Source: an uncultured cyanobacterium
Lineage (GTDB): Bacteria; Cyanobacteriota; Cyanobacteriia; Cyanobacteriales; Nostocaceae
Assembly: GCA_903903925.1 (NCBI GenBank)
Contig: CAIVAU010000061.1
Span: 1 to 64,000 of the forward strand
DNA: 64,000 nucleotides
Reading direction: 5' to 3'
How positions within the stretch are numbered: the stretch's first letter is position 1; each line of letters begins with the position of its first letter. Both the position numbers and the translations under genes were made by a program. Of this stretch, positions 56,514-64,000 are shown piece by piece. Under the pieces are notes generated by a model. The model saw only the letters and a list, made by a program, of their open reading frames with translations, had not been told where the DNA came from and did not search any database.

Positions 56514-56545
56514 TTGTTGAGGTGCAATATATTGCACCTCAACAA
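56514..56545. promoter_or_regulatory. 32-base perfect palindrome upstream of the partner gene
   Basis: TTGTTGAGGTGCAATA is followed directly by its exact complement, giving 16-base arms with no loop. It lies 81-112 bases upstream of the DUF6875-like start, in the spacer after the NRPS-like gene. There is no T-run, so a terminator is less likely than an operator or an RNA hairpin. Between the palindrome and the gene lies the leader block shared with the NRPS-like gene. Confidence 0.55.
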
Positions 56546-56703
56546 ATCTGGTTTATCGAGGGATGATTTCATTTTTATCAACATAAACTGAACTACAAAC
56601 TGAAGTTTCGACTTTTCGGATTCTTTCCCAGATATTTTTGCAAAACGGAGATGCGCCCTCTATCTAAGATGTAAATTCGATCAAGAAACTTGGGTTCAGA
56701 GGG

Positions 56704-56770
56704 AACTCTTAGCAGGGAAACCCACAACTAAAGTTTTCTCGTTTCTTTATTTCCTGCTAAGAGCTCCCTG
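56704..56770. repeat. Inverted pair of the TCCCTGCTAAGAGCTCCCT repeat
   Basis: GGGAACTCTTAGCAGGGAA near 56701-56719 and its inverted copy TTCCTGCTAAGAGCTCCCTG at 56751-56770 can pair into a hairpin around the NRPS-like stop codon (56747). The second copy encodes the last residues GALSRK of the enzyme. Another copy lies at 24318-24345. Confidence 0.65.
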
Positions 56771-59563
56771 CTTTTGTAACAGTTCCATAGCCTGGGTTAA
56801 GCAAGTTTGCAATTTTGCTGCCACTACCCTTACATGAGGTTCTTTAAGGACGGAAAGGTGAGATCCTGGAACGTAATGGAGATCTATTCCTCCGGCAACA
56901 AAATCGCCCCAACCGAAGAGAGGGTCGTATTCTACGCCTACAGCTTCATCCCGATTCTGATCTTCAGTTCGCAAGAGGGTAATAGGACCAGGGTAAACTT
57001 GCATGACATACTCGTCCATCGCCTTGACATTAGCGTCTATCACTTTTAAATGTTCATCAGTATCAGATATCTGATGTACTACACTTAAGTAACGCTTGTA
57101 TCTTTGTTTGAGATTGTATGTACCCCATTCTCTCCAGCCGACAATCTTTTGCTTCAGATAGGAAGATCCCTGTTGTAAAACATGATTAAGATGCAAGAAA
57201 ACTCGCTTTCGGAATGGCGCTCGCTTTTCACAACCTGGAAGAGAAATATCAATCATCACTAGAAGACCCACTGTCTCACCAAGCCTATGGAGTTGCTGAG
57301 CCATCTCGAAGGCAATTATTCCTCCAAAGGAATACCCGCCAAGAAAATAAGGACCATTGGGCTGAATAGTTCGCATTTCCTGAATATAGTGAGATGCCAT
57401 CTGCTCCATCTGAGTATAGGGAGGCTGTTTTCCATCGAGCCCTTTTGGTTGTAGCCCATAAACAGGTTGCTCTGACCCTAGATGCAGCGCCAACTTTTGG
57501 TAACACAGCATCTCTCCGCCAAGGGGGTGGAGAAAGAACAAAGGCGGCTTGGAACCGTTGGGTTGAATTTTCACCAAGGATGACCAAGTTGCGTTAGAGT
57601 CTTTGACCACAGCTAAGTCTTGATTCGCTAGTTCTTGTGGTTGACAAATCAACTGAACAAGAGTCTCGACAGTACCTGACGTGAAAAGAGAGGCTAGAGG
57701 AATTTTTGTCCCGAATTCCTTCTCTATCTGAGTAAATAAGCGTACCGCTAACAAGGAATGCCCCCCTAAGTCAAAGAAATTGTCCCTCACGCCAATGGAT
57801 TGGATGCCTAAAACCTGCGACCAAATCTGCGTCATTGCGCGTTCTAACTCATTGCGGGGGGCAACAAAGGTCACTTCTGGTTCTTGCCTCAGTTGCTCAG
57901 GTATTGGCAGGGCTAGGCGGTCTACTTTACCGTTATTTGTCAGGGGTAGAGCCTCTATGATCACAATTGCTGTTGGCAGCATATAGCTTGGCAACTTATC
58001 CTTGAGAAAACGCCGCAGTTCATCGGTTGTAGTCACTTGCTCTTGGTGTAAAACCACATAGGCTACTAGACGTTGGTCACCTGGTTGGTCTTCGCGGGCA
58101 ATAACCACAACTTCCCGGACGGCGGAGTGCAGACTTAAGAGCGTCTCAATTTCTCTTAACTCGATGCGGAAGCCACGAATTTTCACTTGGTGGTCCATCC
58201 GACCAAGGAACTCGATGTTCCCGTCCGGTAAATAACGCACCAAGTCCCCGGTTTTGTAAAGACGAGATCCTGGTTCGCAACTAAAAGGGTTGCAAATAAA
58301 CTTCTGTGCACTCAAGTCCGGACGGTTGAGATAGCCCCGTGCCAAACCAGCACCACTAATGTGTAGTTCACCCGATTCACCAACAGGCACTAGCTGCAAA
58401 TTTTCATCTAAAATATAGGTCTGTAGGTTGTGGATGGGGCGACCAATCGGAGCCGTTGTACCCTCATTTCCCCGTTGGCACATCCAGTAGGTGGAATCGA
58501 TCGAAACTTCCGTTGGACCATAACAATTGTAAAGAACATTTTCTTTCTTCAGACAGTTTAAGAACCGTTCCATAAGTTCGATCTGTAAAGCTTCTCCGCC
58601 TGCTGTCACATGCTTTAGACTTTGGCAATTCTCTAAACCCTTTTCTTCCAGTAACATGCGAATTATGGAGGGTACTAAGGCAATGATAGTGATCTGCTGC
58701 TCAGTGATTGTCTTGACGAGGTATGCACTATCTTGATGTCCACCTGGGCGAGCCATAACTAACTCGGCTCCATGACACAACGGCCAGAAGATCTGCCAAA
58801 CTGAAGGGTCAAAGCTAAAAGAAATGGTCTGCAAGACTTTGTCAAGTTCTGTGATTCCAAAAGTTTTTTGCCGCCATTCCAGCTGATTGCAGATCCCACC
58901 ATGAGGAATCATCACACCCTTAGGCTGTCCTGTTGACCCTGAAGTATATATTATGTATATTAGGTGAAGAGGCGTCACCCCACTCACAGGATTTTCTTGG
59001 CTTAATTCGGCAATTGCTTCCCAATCTGAATCCAGACAAATAACTTGTGCCTCAAGATCTGGTAGATTCTGAACAAATTTCTCCTGGGTTAGCATCACTT
59101 GTGTCTGGGTGTCTTCTAAGATGAAGGCTAAGCGCTCTTGTGGATATGCTGGATCTAATGGTACATAAGCACCACCTGCTTTGAGAATTCCCAAAATTCC
59201 CACGACCATTTCTATTGAGCGCTCAACACACAAAGACACTAATACATCGGGTTTTACCCCCAGTGCTTGCAAGCGATGTGCCAGTTGGTTTGCCCGACAA
59301 TTCAATTCCCAGTAGGTTAGCTGCTGGTCTACAAAGACTATCGCCACCGCGTCAGGCGTCTTCTTTACTTGCTCTTCAAACAATTGATGGACACATACAT
59401 CCAGAGGATAATCTATTGAAGTGTTATTCGATTCACAGAGCAATTTTTGCCCTACGTTAGAGTGAGATCTTGCCACAGAATTTCCAGTCCATTGCATCCT
59501 TTCAACTAAGTAGGGAGTATCCTGTTGGATATATTCACGCTCAGTTTGTTTGTAAAGTTTCAT
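56747..59563 (-). CDS. NRPS-like synthetase, A-T-TE, with a short N-terminal module
   Basis: A 938-residue single module. Residues 1-45 match the start of the next gene's product. The adenylation domain runs from about 55 to 560 (YIIYTSGSTGQPKGVMIPH, NCYGPTEVSIDSTYW, LYKTGDLVRYLPDGNIEFLGRMDHQVKIRGFRIE). The carrier domain has DNFFDLGGHSLLAVRLF (Ser for phosphopantetheine). The thioesterase follows with GGYSFGG (Ser), MIDISLPG (Asp) and GSHLSVL (His). There is no condensation domain. By-eye code residues are D-P-W-A-V-A-C-I-D; Asp at the first place fits an alpha-amino substrate. It would activate and release or dimerise one acid. Upstream leader shared with the next gene. Confidence 0.93.
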   Translation of the reverse strand: MKLYKQTEREYIQQDTPYLVERMQWTGNSVARSHSNVGQKLLCESNNTSIDYPLDVCVHQLFEEQVKKTPDAVAIVFVDQQLTYWELNCRANQLAHRLQALGVKPDVLVSLCVERSIEMVVGILGILKAGGAYVPLDPAYPQERLAFILEDTQTQVMLTQEKFVQNLPDLEAQVICLDSDWEAIAELSQENPVSGVTPLHLIYIIYTSGSTGQPKGVMIPHGGICNQLEWRQKTFGITELDKVLQTISFSFDPSVWQIFWPLCHGAELVMARPGGHQDSAYLVKTITEQQITIIALVPSIIRMLLEEKGLENCQSLKHVTAGGEALQIELMERFLNCLKKENVLYNCYGPTEVSIDSTYWMCQRGNEGTTAPIGRPIHNLQTYILDENLQLVPVGESGELHISGAGLARGYLNRPDLSAQKFICNPFSCEPGSRLYKTGDLVRYLPDGNIEFLGRMDHQVKIRGFRIELREIETLLSLHSAVREVVVIAREDQPGDQRLVAYVVLHQEQVTTTDELRRFLKDKLPSYMLPTAIVIIEALPLTNNGKVDRLALPIPEQLRQEPEVTFVAPRNELERAMTQIWSQVLGIQSIGVRDNFFDLGGHSLLAVRLFTQIEKEFGTKIPLASLFTSGTVETLVQLICQPQELANQDLAVVKDSNATWSSLVKIQPNGSKPPLFFLHPLGGEMLCYQKLALHLGSEQPVYGLQPKGLDGKQPPYTQMEQMASHYIQEMRTIQPNGPYFLGGYSFGGIIAFEMAQQLHRLGETVGLLVMIDISLPGCEKRAPFRKRVFLHLNHVLQQGSSYLKQKIVGWREWGTYNLKQRYKRYLSVVHQISDTDEHLKVIDANVKAMDEYVMQVYPGPITLLRTEDQNRDEAVGVEYDPLFGWGDFVAGGIDLHYVPGSHLSVLKEPHVRVVAAKLQTCLTQAMELLQKQGALSRK

Positions 59564-60668
59564 TCTTGGAAGGTTGTTTGCAAATTTTTGATTAAGGAAC
59601 GATTCAGTTTTACTGATGTAGAATCAGGCAAAATCATGACATAGCAAACAGTATTAGCACTCATTTTTCATGGCTCTCTTGAGAGCCATGTCTAGACAAA
59701 AAACAGAAAATAATGCTAAACCCCGGTTTTTTTTATTAAAGGTAGTGCAATTTTGGTAGATATTCGGTGTGGAGGTAGACTTACTATTTAGATACCTGAT
59801 TATCTCTTTAAGAAAGTAAATTTAACAAGATCAGAAGCCACACTCAGGTACAGTAAACAGAATAAAATGTATTTCTCTCCTAAATTCTATATTGTTCCAA
59901 ATATGTTACTTAATCTATATATTTTTTTATCATATTAATTATGAAGTTGAAATAACAAAAAATGTTTCAATTGTGAAGCTTCAGTATTTTACTTGAAATT
60001 TTTTTGATTTATTTGAAGAAAAAATCTTTTGTATGAGATGTGCCACATCTAAATATAATGTCAATTAAGATATATAGAACTAGTATTTAATTTTTGAAAT
60101 ATACGTAGGGTATGTTAGACGAGAGTACGGCACTATCTAAGGCTCTTGGTGCGTTACGGACTACCGTCCTAACGCACCGTACAAATATTTAGGTGGGAGT
60201 AGCGCCCACCAAGAAAAAAAGATGTATTTCGAGACGCTCCGTGCAAGAAATACGGCGTCATTGTTTCATGATTAAGATACGGTCAAAAAAAAACCTCAGC
60301 TAAATAGCTGAGGTTAAAAGGGGAAGTCCAAATGTTATTGGAAGATACCAATACCGAAATCAGAAAATTTTCGCTCACACCGAAGTCAACCAAAATGAGA
60401 GTGGTAACGAGTCTAGTAGCGAATGCATCCTGCAAAATGTATTTGCGTTATTCTCAAAATTGCTGGATACTGCGCATGATAAATCTGGGTTTCAGTAGCG
60501 TAGTTTTTAAGAACACTGTTTTCATGAACTGTAGTCTACGTAGCCTGTTTTTCTAGTTTATTAATTTATGTTAATAAATATAACAGTACTGTTATGAAAC
60601 TGCAAGAGTACTTGACACAGAAAGATAAATGGTATCTATAAGATCTAATTATCAAAGCGTAACTATCA
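59564..60668. other. 1.1 kb AT-rich spacer upstream of the NRPS-like gene
   Basis: No convincing gene. It holds the presumed NRPS promoter, and several palindromes: GGTGCGTTACGGAC/GTCCTAACGCACC type at 60148-60178, GGTGGG/CCCACC at 60192-60210, GTATTTC/GAAATAC at 60224-60253, a minus-strand terminator at 60285-60313 and ATAACAGTACTGTTAT at 60580-60595, about 75-90 bases before the Tab2-family gene. The first three are common cyanobacterial intergenic elements. Confidence 0.55.
60285..60313 (-). terminator. Minus-strand rho-independent terminator without an obvious gene
   Basis: CCTCAGCTA and TAGCTGAGG form a hairpin at 60294-60313; on the minus strand it is followed by nine T. No minus-strand gene lies within the 350 bases upstream, so the terminated transcript is either the antisense RNA of the Tab2 leader or an unannotated small RNA. 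Confidence 0.55.
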
Positions 60669-60686
60669 ATGGAGCGATCGCCAAAA

Positions 60687-61481
60687 ATGCGTATTTGGCA
60701 GGCAGATTTTTATCGTCGTCCCCAGAAGGATGCAACGGGGGAAGTGTTGTGGGAGTTGTTGATTTGTGACGCAACCCGCAGCTTTGAGTATGAGGCTACC
60801 TGTCCTCAAAGAGAAGCAAATTCAACTTGGGTTGCGTCTCAACTTCGGCAAGCAGCCCTTAAGCAACTACCGGATGTCATTCAGGTATTTCGTCCTCAGT
60901 CTTTGAGTTTAATGGAACAAGCTGGACGGAGCTTAAGCATTTCTGTAGAACCGACTCGTCGCACTTTGGCATTAAAGCAGTGGTTGCAAGCAAAGAATTA
61001 TCCCATCTCTTTGGACAAGCCACCACCTCTACCGTTGCCAGAAAGCCTTTGGGGAGAAGAGTGGCGCTTTGCCACACTCCCGGCTGGTGATATTGAAGAG
61101 GTGTTTGGCGATCGCCCGATGCCAATTTTACAAATGCCAGAATTTCTCCTACCCATCAATTTAGGTTTGGCGTCAACGTTACCAGTTCCTGGCGTGATCA
61201 TTTATGGTGGACGGCTATCGATGCACTTAGCACGGTGGTTACAACAAGCCCGTCCTGTAGCACTGAATTACGTAGCAGGTGAACTGGATGGGTTGGTGTT
61301 AGAAGCTGGTTTAGTAGATCGGTGGGTTGTTGCGACGTTTGCAGATCAGGAAGTCACCGCAGCTGCTCAAGTTTATGAACAGCGCAAACAACAAAGTCAA
61401 GGACTACACTTTTTACTAGTGCAACCTGATAATTCGGGAATGACTTACACAGGCTTTTGGTTGTTGCAAGTAGAAGATTGA
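60687..61481 (+). CDS. Tab2/Atab2 family RNA-binding protein (DUF1092)
   Basis: A 264-residue protein of the Tab2 family, needed in chloroplasts and cyanobacteria for translation of photosystem I mRNA (psaB in Chlamydomonas). It starts MRIWQADFYRRP, as family members do, so ATG 60687 is preferred to 60669. Other family motifs: WELLICDATRSFEYEATCPQREANS, LLPINLGLASTLPVPGVIIYGGRLSMHLARWL, GLVLEAGLVDRWVVATF and GFWLLQVED. No signal peptide; it should act in the cytoplasm. A 16-base perfect palindrome lies about 90 bases before it. Confidence 0.93.
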   Translation: MRIWQADFYRRPQKDATGEVLWELLICDATRSFEYEATCPQREANSTWVASQLRQAALKQLPDVIQVFRPQSLSLMEQAGRSLSISVEPTRRTLALKQWLQAKNYPISLDKPPPLPLPESLWGEEWRFATLPAGDIEEVFGDRPMPILQMPEFLLPINLGLASTLPVPGVIIYGGRLSMHLARWLQQARPVALNYVAGELDGLVLEAGLVDRWVVATFADQEVTAAAQVYEQRKQQSQGLHFLLVQPDNSGMTYTGFWLLQVED

Positions 61482-61572
61482 AATATTGTTTTTGACGGGC
61501 ATTAAAATTCCCTTCAGGCTTACCCCATGCCTGAAGTCAGGGCTAGGAAGCCAAGAAAGCCCTAGTTAAACT

Positions 61573-61830
61573 TCATACTTCCTCAAGCGTAGCAGAGATG
61601 ATTAATCTATCGTTAGGCTCATCAGCTTTCAGCAGGTTTTGACTATTTTGGAGCTTGACATTATATTCAGTCCAGCTTTTCACGTAATGAATTCCTCCTG
61701 TCAAACGATTTATCCGAAACAAATTGATAGTTGTTACTATCGGCTTTTCTGTTTCTTGGTCAAGAATCCGCTGCTCTTCGTAGTAAGTACGATAGAAGAT
61801 AGCTATGACAAGATCATTTAAGAGTTCCAT
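61573..61830 (-). CDS. Small protein of unknown function
   Basis: An 85-residue protein (MELLNDLVIAIFYRTYYEEQRILDQE, later INLFRINRLTGGIHYVKSWTEYNVKL). The composition is protein-like with no membrane segment. It converges on the Tab2 gene with 91 bases between and is followed by nothing on its strand. No family recognised; small size and lack of a clear ribosome-binding site leave its reality open. Confidence 0.5.
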   Translation of the reverse strand: MELLNDLVIAIFYRTYYEEQRILDQETEKPIVTTINLFRINRLTGGIHYVKSWTEYNVKLQNSQNLLKADEPNDRLIISATLEEV

Positions 61831-61910
61831 TTACTGGTATGGATACGCAAGAGCTTTATAATATCTTGGCACAAAATTATTTGTTTTTACTAGCCATAAG
61901 GAATATTTAG

Positions 61911-62054
<144 letters not shown>

Positions 62055-62130
62055 ACTGTTATTTGTCGGTGATAAGTGGGAATACTAAAGCAGTTCAGTT
62101 AAACGCCCTGTACTGTAAGAGGCGCAATTT

Positions 62131-62415
62131 CTACTTTGTTCTAGTCCGCACTTGCTTCACCATCGCAATCAGGGTGTGGTGAGCATCTTCTGCATCAGCT
62201 AAAACATGATCAAACTGTATGCGAACTGGCACAGTTTCGCCATTTATTTGTGCTGTTAAATCCATCCCTTGAGCATCAATTGAAACCATTTCTGCCGCTG
62301 TTGCATCAGCTAAATTACCGAAAGCCTGGGCATAAATAACCACGGCAGCAGCATGATCTTCATTCATGTGATTACAGATACGCGAACTTACTTCAGCAGA
62401 AAATTGTTCAGTCAT
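62131..62415 (-). CDS. DUF2470 domain protein
   Basis: A 94-residue stand-alone DUF2470 protein (MTEQFSAEVSSRICNHMNEDHAAAVVIYAQAFG, VSIDAQGMDLTAQINGETVPVRIQF, LADAEDAHHTLIAMVKQVR). The same domain forms the C-terminal half of HugZ-type heme-degrading proteins, where a His helps to bind heme; the motif HMNEDH is present here. The ATG at 62415 begins MTEQFS and is preferred to 62439. Role unproven, possibly heme handling. Confidence 0.9.
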   Translation of the reverse strand: MTEQFSAEVSSRICNHMNEDHAAAVVIYAQAFGNLADATAAEMVSIDAQGMDLTAQINGETVPVRIQFDHVLADAEDAHHTLIAMVKQVRTRTK

Positions 62416-62640
62416 GGTCAAACTCCACCAGAATGTCATAAGGAAATTGTATGGTACTATACTAGTAATTTGCCCATCGAAGGAAATACTCCTAGGGGCG
62501 ATCGCCCATCGAATACCGAATCACCCAGATATTTTTTAATTAAAAGAAAGTGTTGGTAATAATTTCTGCCTCTATTTACGAAATTCATGCCCTTTCTCTT
62601 GTAGAAGAAGTGTTGGCACAATTATTCAAGCAAAGAGCCG

Positions 62641-63396
62641 ATGAGCGCAACTAGCCACCGCCGAATTGTAATTGGGGATGTACATGGTCACTACAAAGGT
62701 TTAATGACATTGTTAGAGGCGATAGCTCCCACATCAGATGATCAAATCTATTTTCTGGGAGACTTAATTGACCGTGGTCCCCAGAGTTCACAAGTAGTAA
62801 ATTTTGTCAAGGATAATCACTACAGGTGTGTGTTAGGGAATCATGAGCAGATGCTATTAAACATTCTTACCAACGGACACATCCCTACCCCAACAATGCA
62901 AGCATGGCTATATAGTGGGGGGCAAGCGACGGTAGCTAGCTACCAACAAGCTACAATACCTCCAGATCATGTGGAATGGTTCAAAGCTCTGCCTACATAT
63001 ATTGACCTAGGAGATGTTTGGTTGACTCATGCTGGTGTTGACCCCACCATGCCTCTGGTAGAACAAACAGCAGAACAGCTTTGCTGGGTAAGAGACAAAT
63101 TTCATAGCATTGATAAACCCTACTTCCCTGATAAGCTGATGATCGTTGGTCATACCATTACCTTTACCCTACCAGGGGTTTCTCCTGGTAAACTGGCACA
63201 AGGACATGGGTGGCTAGACATAGACACTGGAGCTTATCATACCCGAAGTGGTTGGTTAACAGGACTCGACGTGACAAATTGGCTAGTTTATCAAGTCAAC
63301 GTTTTCAAACCCAGTGTTCGTACTCTGTCCCTAGAAGAAGCGGTGACCACGATTGAGCCAGCCAGAGTCATGGTTAGTGGGGGAAAGGGGAGGTGA
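62641..63396 (+). CDS. PPP-family serine/threonine phosphatase
   Basis: A 251-residue metallophosphatase of the bacterial PrpA/PrpB and Ap4A hydrolase-like class. Motifs: GDVHGHYKGL, LGDLIDRGPQS, LGNHEQMLL, WLTHAGVDP and IVGHT, which bind the two metals. Likely removes phosphate from proteins or splits diadenosine polyphosphates in the cytoplasm. Gene starts at ATG 62641. The last residues (MVSGGKGR) lie in GGGGAAAGGGGAG repeat DNA and a GTGGGGAGTT repeat follows. Confidence 0.9.
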   Translation: MSATSHRRIVIGDVHGHYKGLMTLLEAIAPTSDDQIYFLGDLIDRGPQSSQVVNFVKDNHYRCVLGNHEQMLLNILTNGHIPTPTMQAWLYSGGQATVASYQQATIPPDHVEWFKALPTYIDLGDVWLTHAGVDPTMPLVEQTAEQLCWVRDKFHSIDKPYFPDKLMIVGHTITFTLPGVSPGKLAQGHGWLDIDTGAYHTRSGWLTGLDVTNWLVYQVNVFKPSVRTLSLEEAVTTIEPARVMVSGGKGR

Positions 63397-63427
63397 GGAG
63401 TGTGGAGAGTGTGGGGAGTTAACAACT

Positions 63428-63462
63428 CATAATTCATAATTCATAATTCATAATTCATAATT
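63428..63462. repeat. Nonamer tandem repeat ATAATTCAT
   Basis: About four units of ATAATTCAT lie between the phosphatase and the DUF4330 gene, 50-90 bases before its ATG. Confidence 0.8.
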
Positions 63463-63515
63463 TAGACTGTAGTGATGTAATCAATAAACTCCGCTCTGAT
63501 TGGAGAACGCTTTTT

Positions 63516-64000
63516 ATGGCTATTTTAGATTCCAAAGGTCGCTTGTTCGGTAAACTCAATATTCTTGATTTCGGTGCCGCACTAGTAATTTTACTAGTTA
63601 TCTTTGGTATCTTTTTCTTCCCCGGCGGTTCTGGTTCCGTTGCCCAAATAGGCACGAATACAAAACCTGTAGAGGTAGACTTAGTTGTCCGAGGGTTGAA
63701 TGTACGTGACCCTCAGGAGTTATTGAGGAAAGGATTAATACCAGGTGGCAAGACTAATATTATTATCCGTAATCAACCCCACGGTGCAATTACTATAAAA
63801 TCTGTTCAACAAATTCCTAGAACCCTAATGGTTCCCCAACCTAATGGTTCCGTTAAAGAATTACCCGATACTAGATCAAACAGTTTTAGTACAGATATGC
63901 TTTTGACTTTGGCAGGTAACGCGCAAATCACTGATAATGGCCCAGTGATTGGTCCGAGTAAACTCAAAATTGGAGTGCCAGTTGAGTTGGACGGGTTTAG
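63516..64000 (+). CDS. DUF4330 domain protein, cut by the window end
   Basis: An open frame from ATG 63516 runs off the window after 161 codons. It begins MAILDSKGRLFGKLNILDFG, has one membrane helix (ALVILLVIFGIFFFP, about residues 21-36) and a periplasmic domain (VEVDLVVRGLNVRDPQELL, RNQPHGAITIKSVQQIP), matching the DUF4330 family of cyanobacteria. Function unknown. GGAGAACG eight to fifteen bases ahead serves as ribosome-binding site. The 3' end is not visible. Confidence 0.88.
   Translation, partial: MAILDSKGRLFGKLNILDFGAALVILLVIFGIFFFPGGSGSVAQIGTNTKPVEVDLVVRGLNVRDPQELLRKGLIPGGKTNIIIRNQPHGAITIKSVQQIPRTLMVPQPNGSVKELPDTRSNSFSTDMLLTLAGNAQITDNGPVIGPSKLKIGVPVELDGF

Noticed and set aside
60332..60556. 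Plus-strand frame of 74 codons after the hairpin at 60294-60313
   Set aside because: A GGGGAAG lies before the ATG, but the sequence has no domain pattern, is rich in Ser, Phe and Cys at its end, and lies antisense to the proposed small RNA. Too weak to call a gene.

Overview
The window is a piece of a cyanobacterial chromosome, most likely from a filamentous, heterocyst-type (Nostocales) genome. This rests on frequent HIP1 octamers (GCGATCGC), a PII protein with the cyanobacterial Ser49/Tyr51 T-loop, a Tab2/Atab2-family protein, a ThiE with the cyanobacterial N-terminal extension, CHASE2 and SUMF1 kinases, DUF4330/DUF1517/DUF4058/Uma2 proteins, and many short tandem arrays of the heptamer CTCCTGA (TCAGGAG on the other strand). 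No rRNA, tRNA or CRISPR array was found. All calls are by reading the sequence; no database search was run.

Layout. 1-5.9 kb: heptamer array, rdgB, glnB (PII), a coiled-coil membrane protein, a small membrane protein overlapping thiD, a membrane-anchored subtilase, an OB-like small protein and a thioredoxin-like protein. 5.9-7.3 kb: gene remnants and a PIN-type toxin-antitoxin pair. 7.3-14.2 kb: Ser/Thr kinase fused to a formylglycine-enzyme-like domain, 5'-nucleotidase, DUF1517 protein, glycosyltransferase. 14.2-15.6 kb: thiE-thiS, where ThiS has run through its diglycine end into repeat DNA. 15.8-20.4 kb: two paralogous beta-helix (DUF1565) proteins, one ending in a SPOR-like domain and one in an SLH domain, flanking an unknown gene. 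20.7-23.5 kb: an accessory patch with a lipoprotein/helical-protein pair and a restriction-modification locus whose two convergent genes were fused by a deletion. 23.6-26.4 kb: SDR, MFS transporter, tmk. 26.4-32.5 kb: a MITE-like element and an RND efflux adaptor/pump pair split by a VapBC-like module and an adaptor remnant. 32.6-34.7 kb: HD hydrolase, oligopeptide-type ABC permease. 34.8-40.2 kb: beta-barrel protein, FecR protein and CHASE2 kinase. 40.2-48.2 kb: a 1.1 kb gene-free region, NYN nuclease, leuA, an SDR remnant, TetR regulator, quinone oxidoreductase, a second MITE copy, a membrane-anchored protein and a fragment of mnmG. 48.3-54.4 kb: GH10-like hydrolase, EmrAB-type efflux pair, DUF4058 and Uma2. 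54.4-59.6 kb: an orphan Cas6 with an added HTH, then a small natural-product locus made of an A-T-TE NRPS-like enzyme and a partner gene that share an N-terminal module and leader. 59.6-64 kb: an AT-rich gene-free region, Tab2, a small unknown gene, DUF2470, a PPP-type phosphatase and a DUF4330 gene cut by the window edge.

Three things stand out. The heptamer arrays lie at gene ends and supply stop codons or C-terminal tails to several proteins; the most serious case is ThiS, whose functional Gly-Gly end is no longer terminal. The NRPS-like gene and its neighbour start with the same protein module and a shared leader block, which suggests a small uncharacterised pathway. The window also carries many recent gene wrecks (restriction-modification pair, mnmG 3' end, SDR, RND adaptor), so it is a region of active rearrangement.
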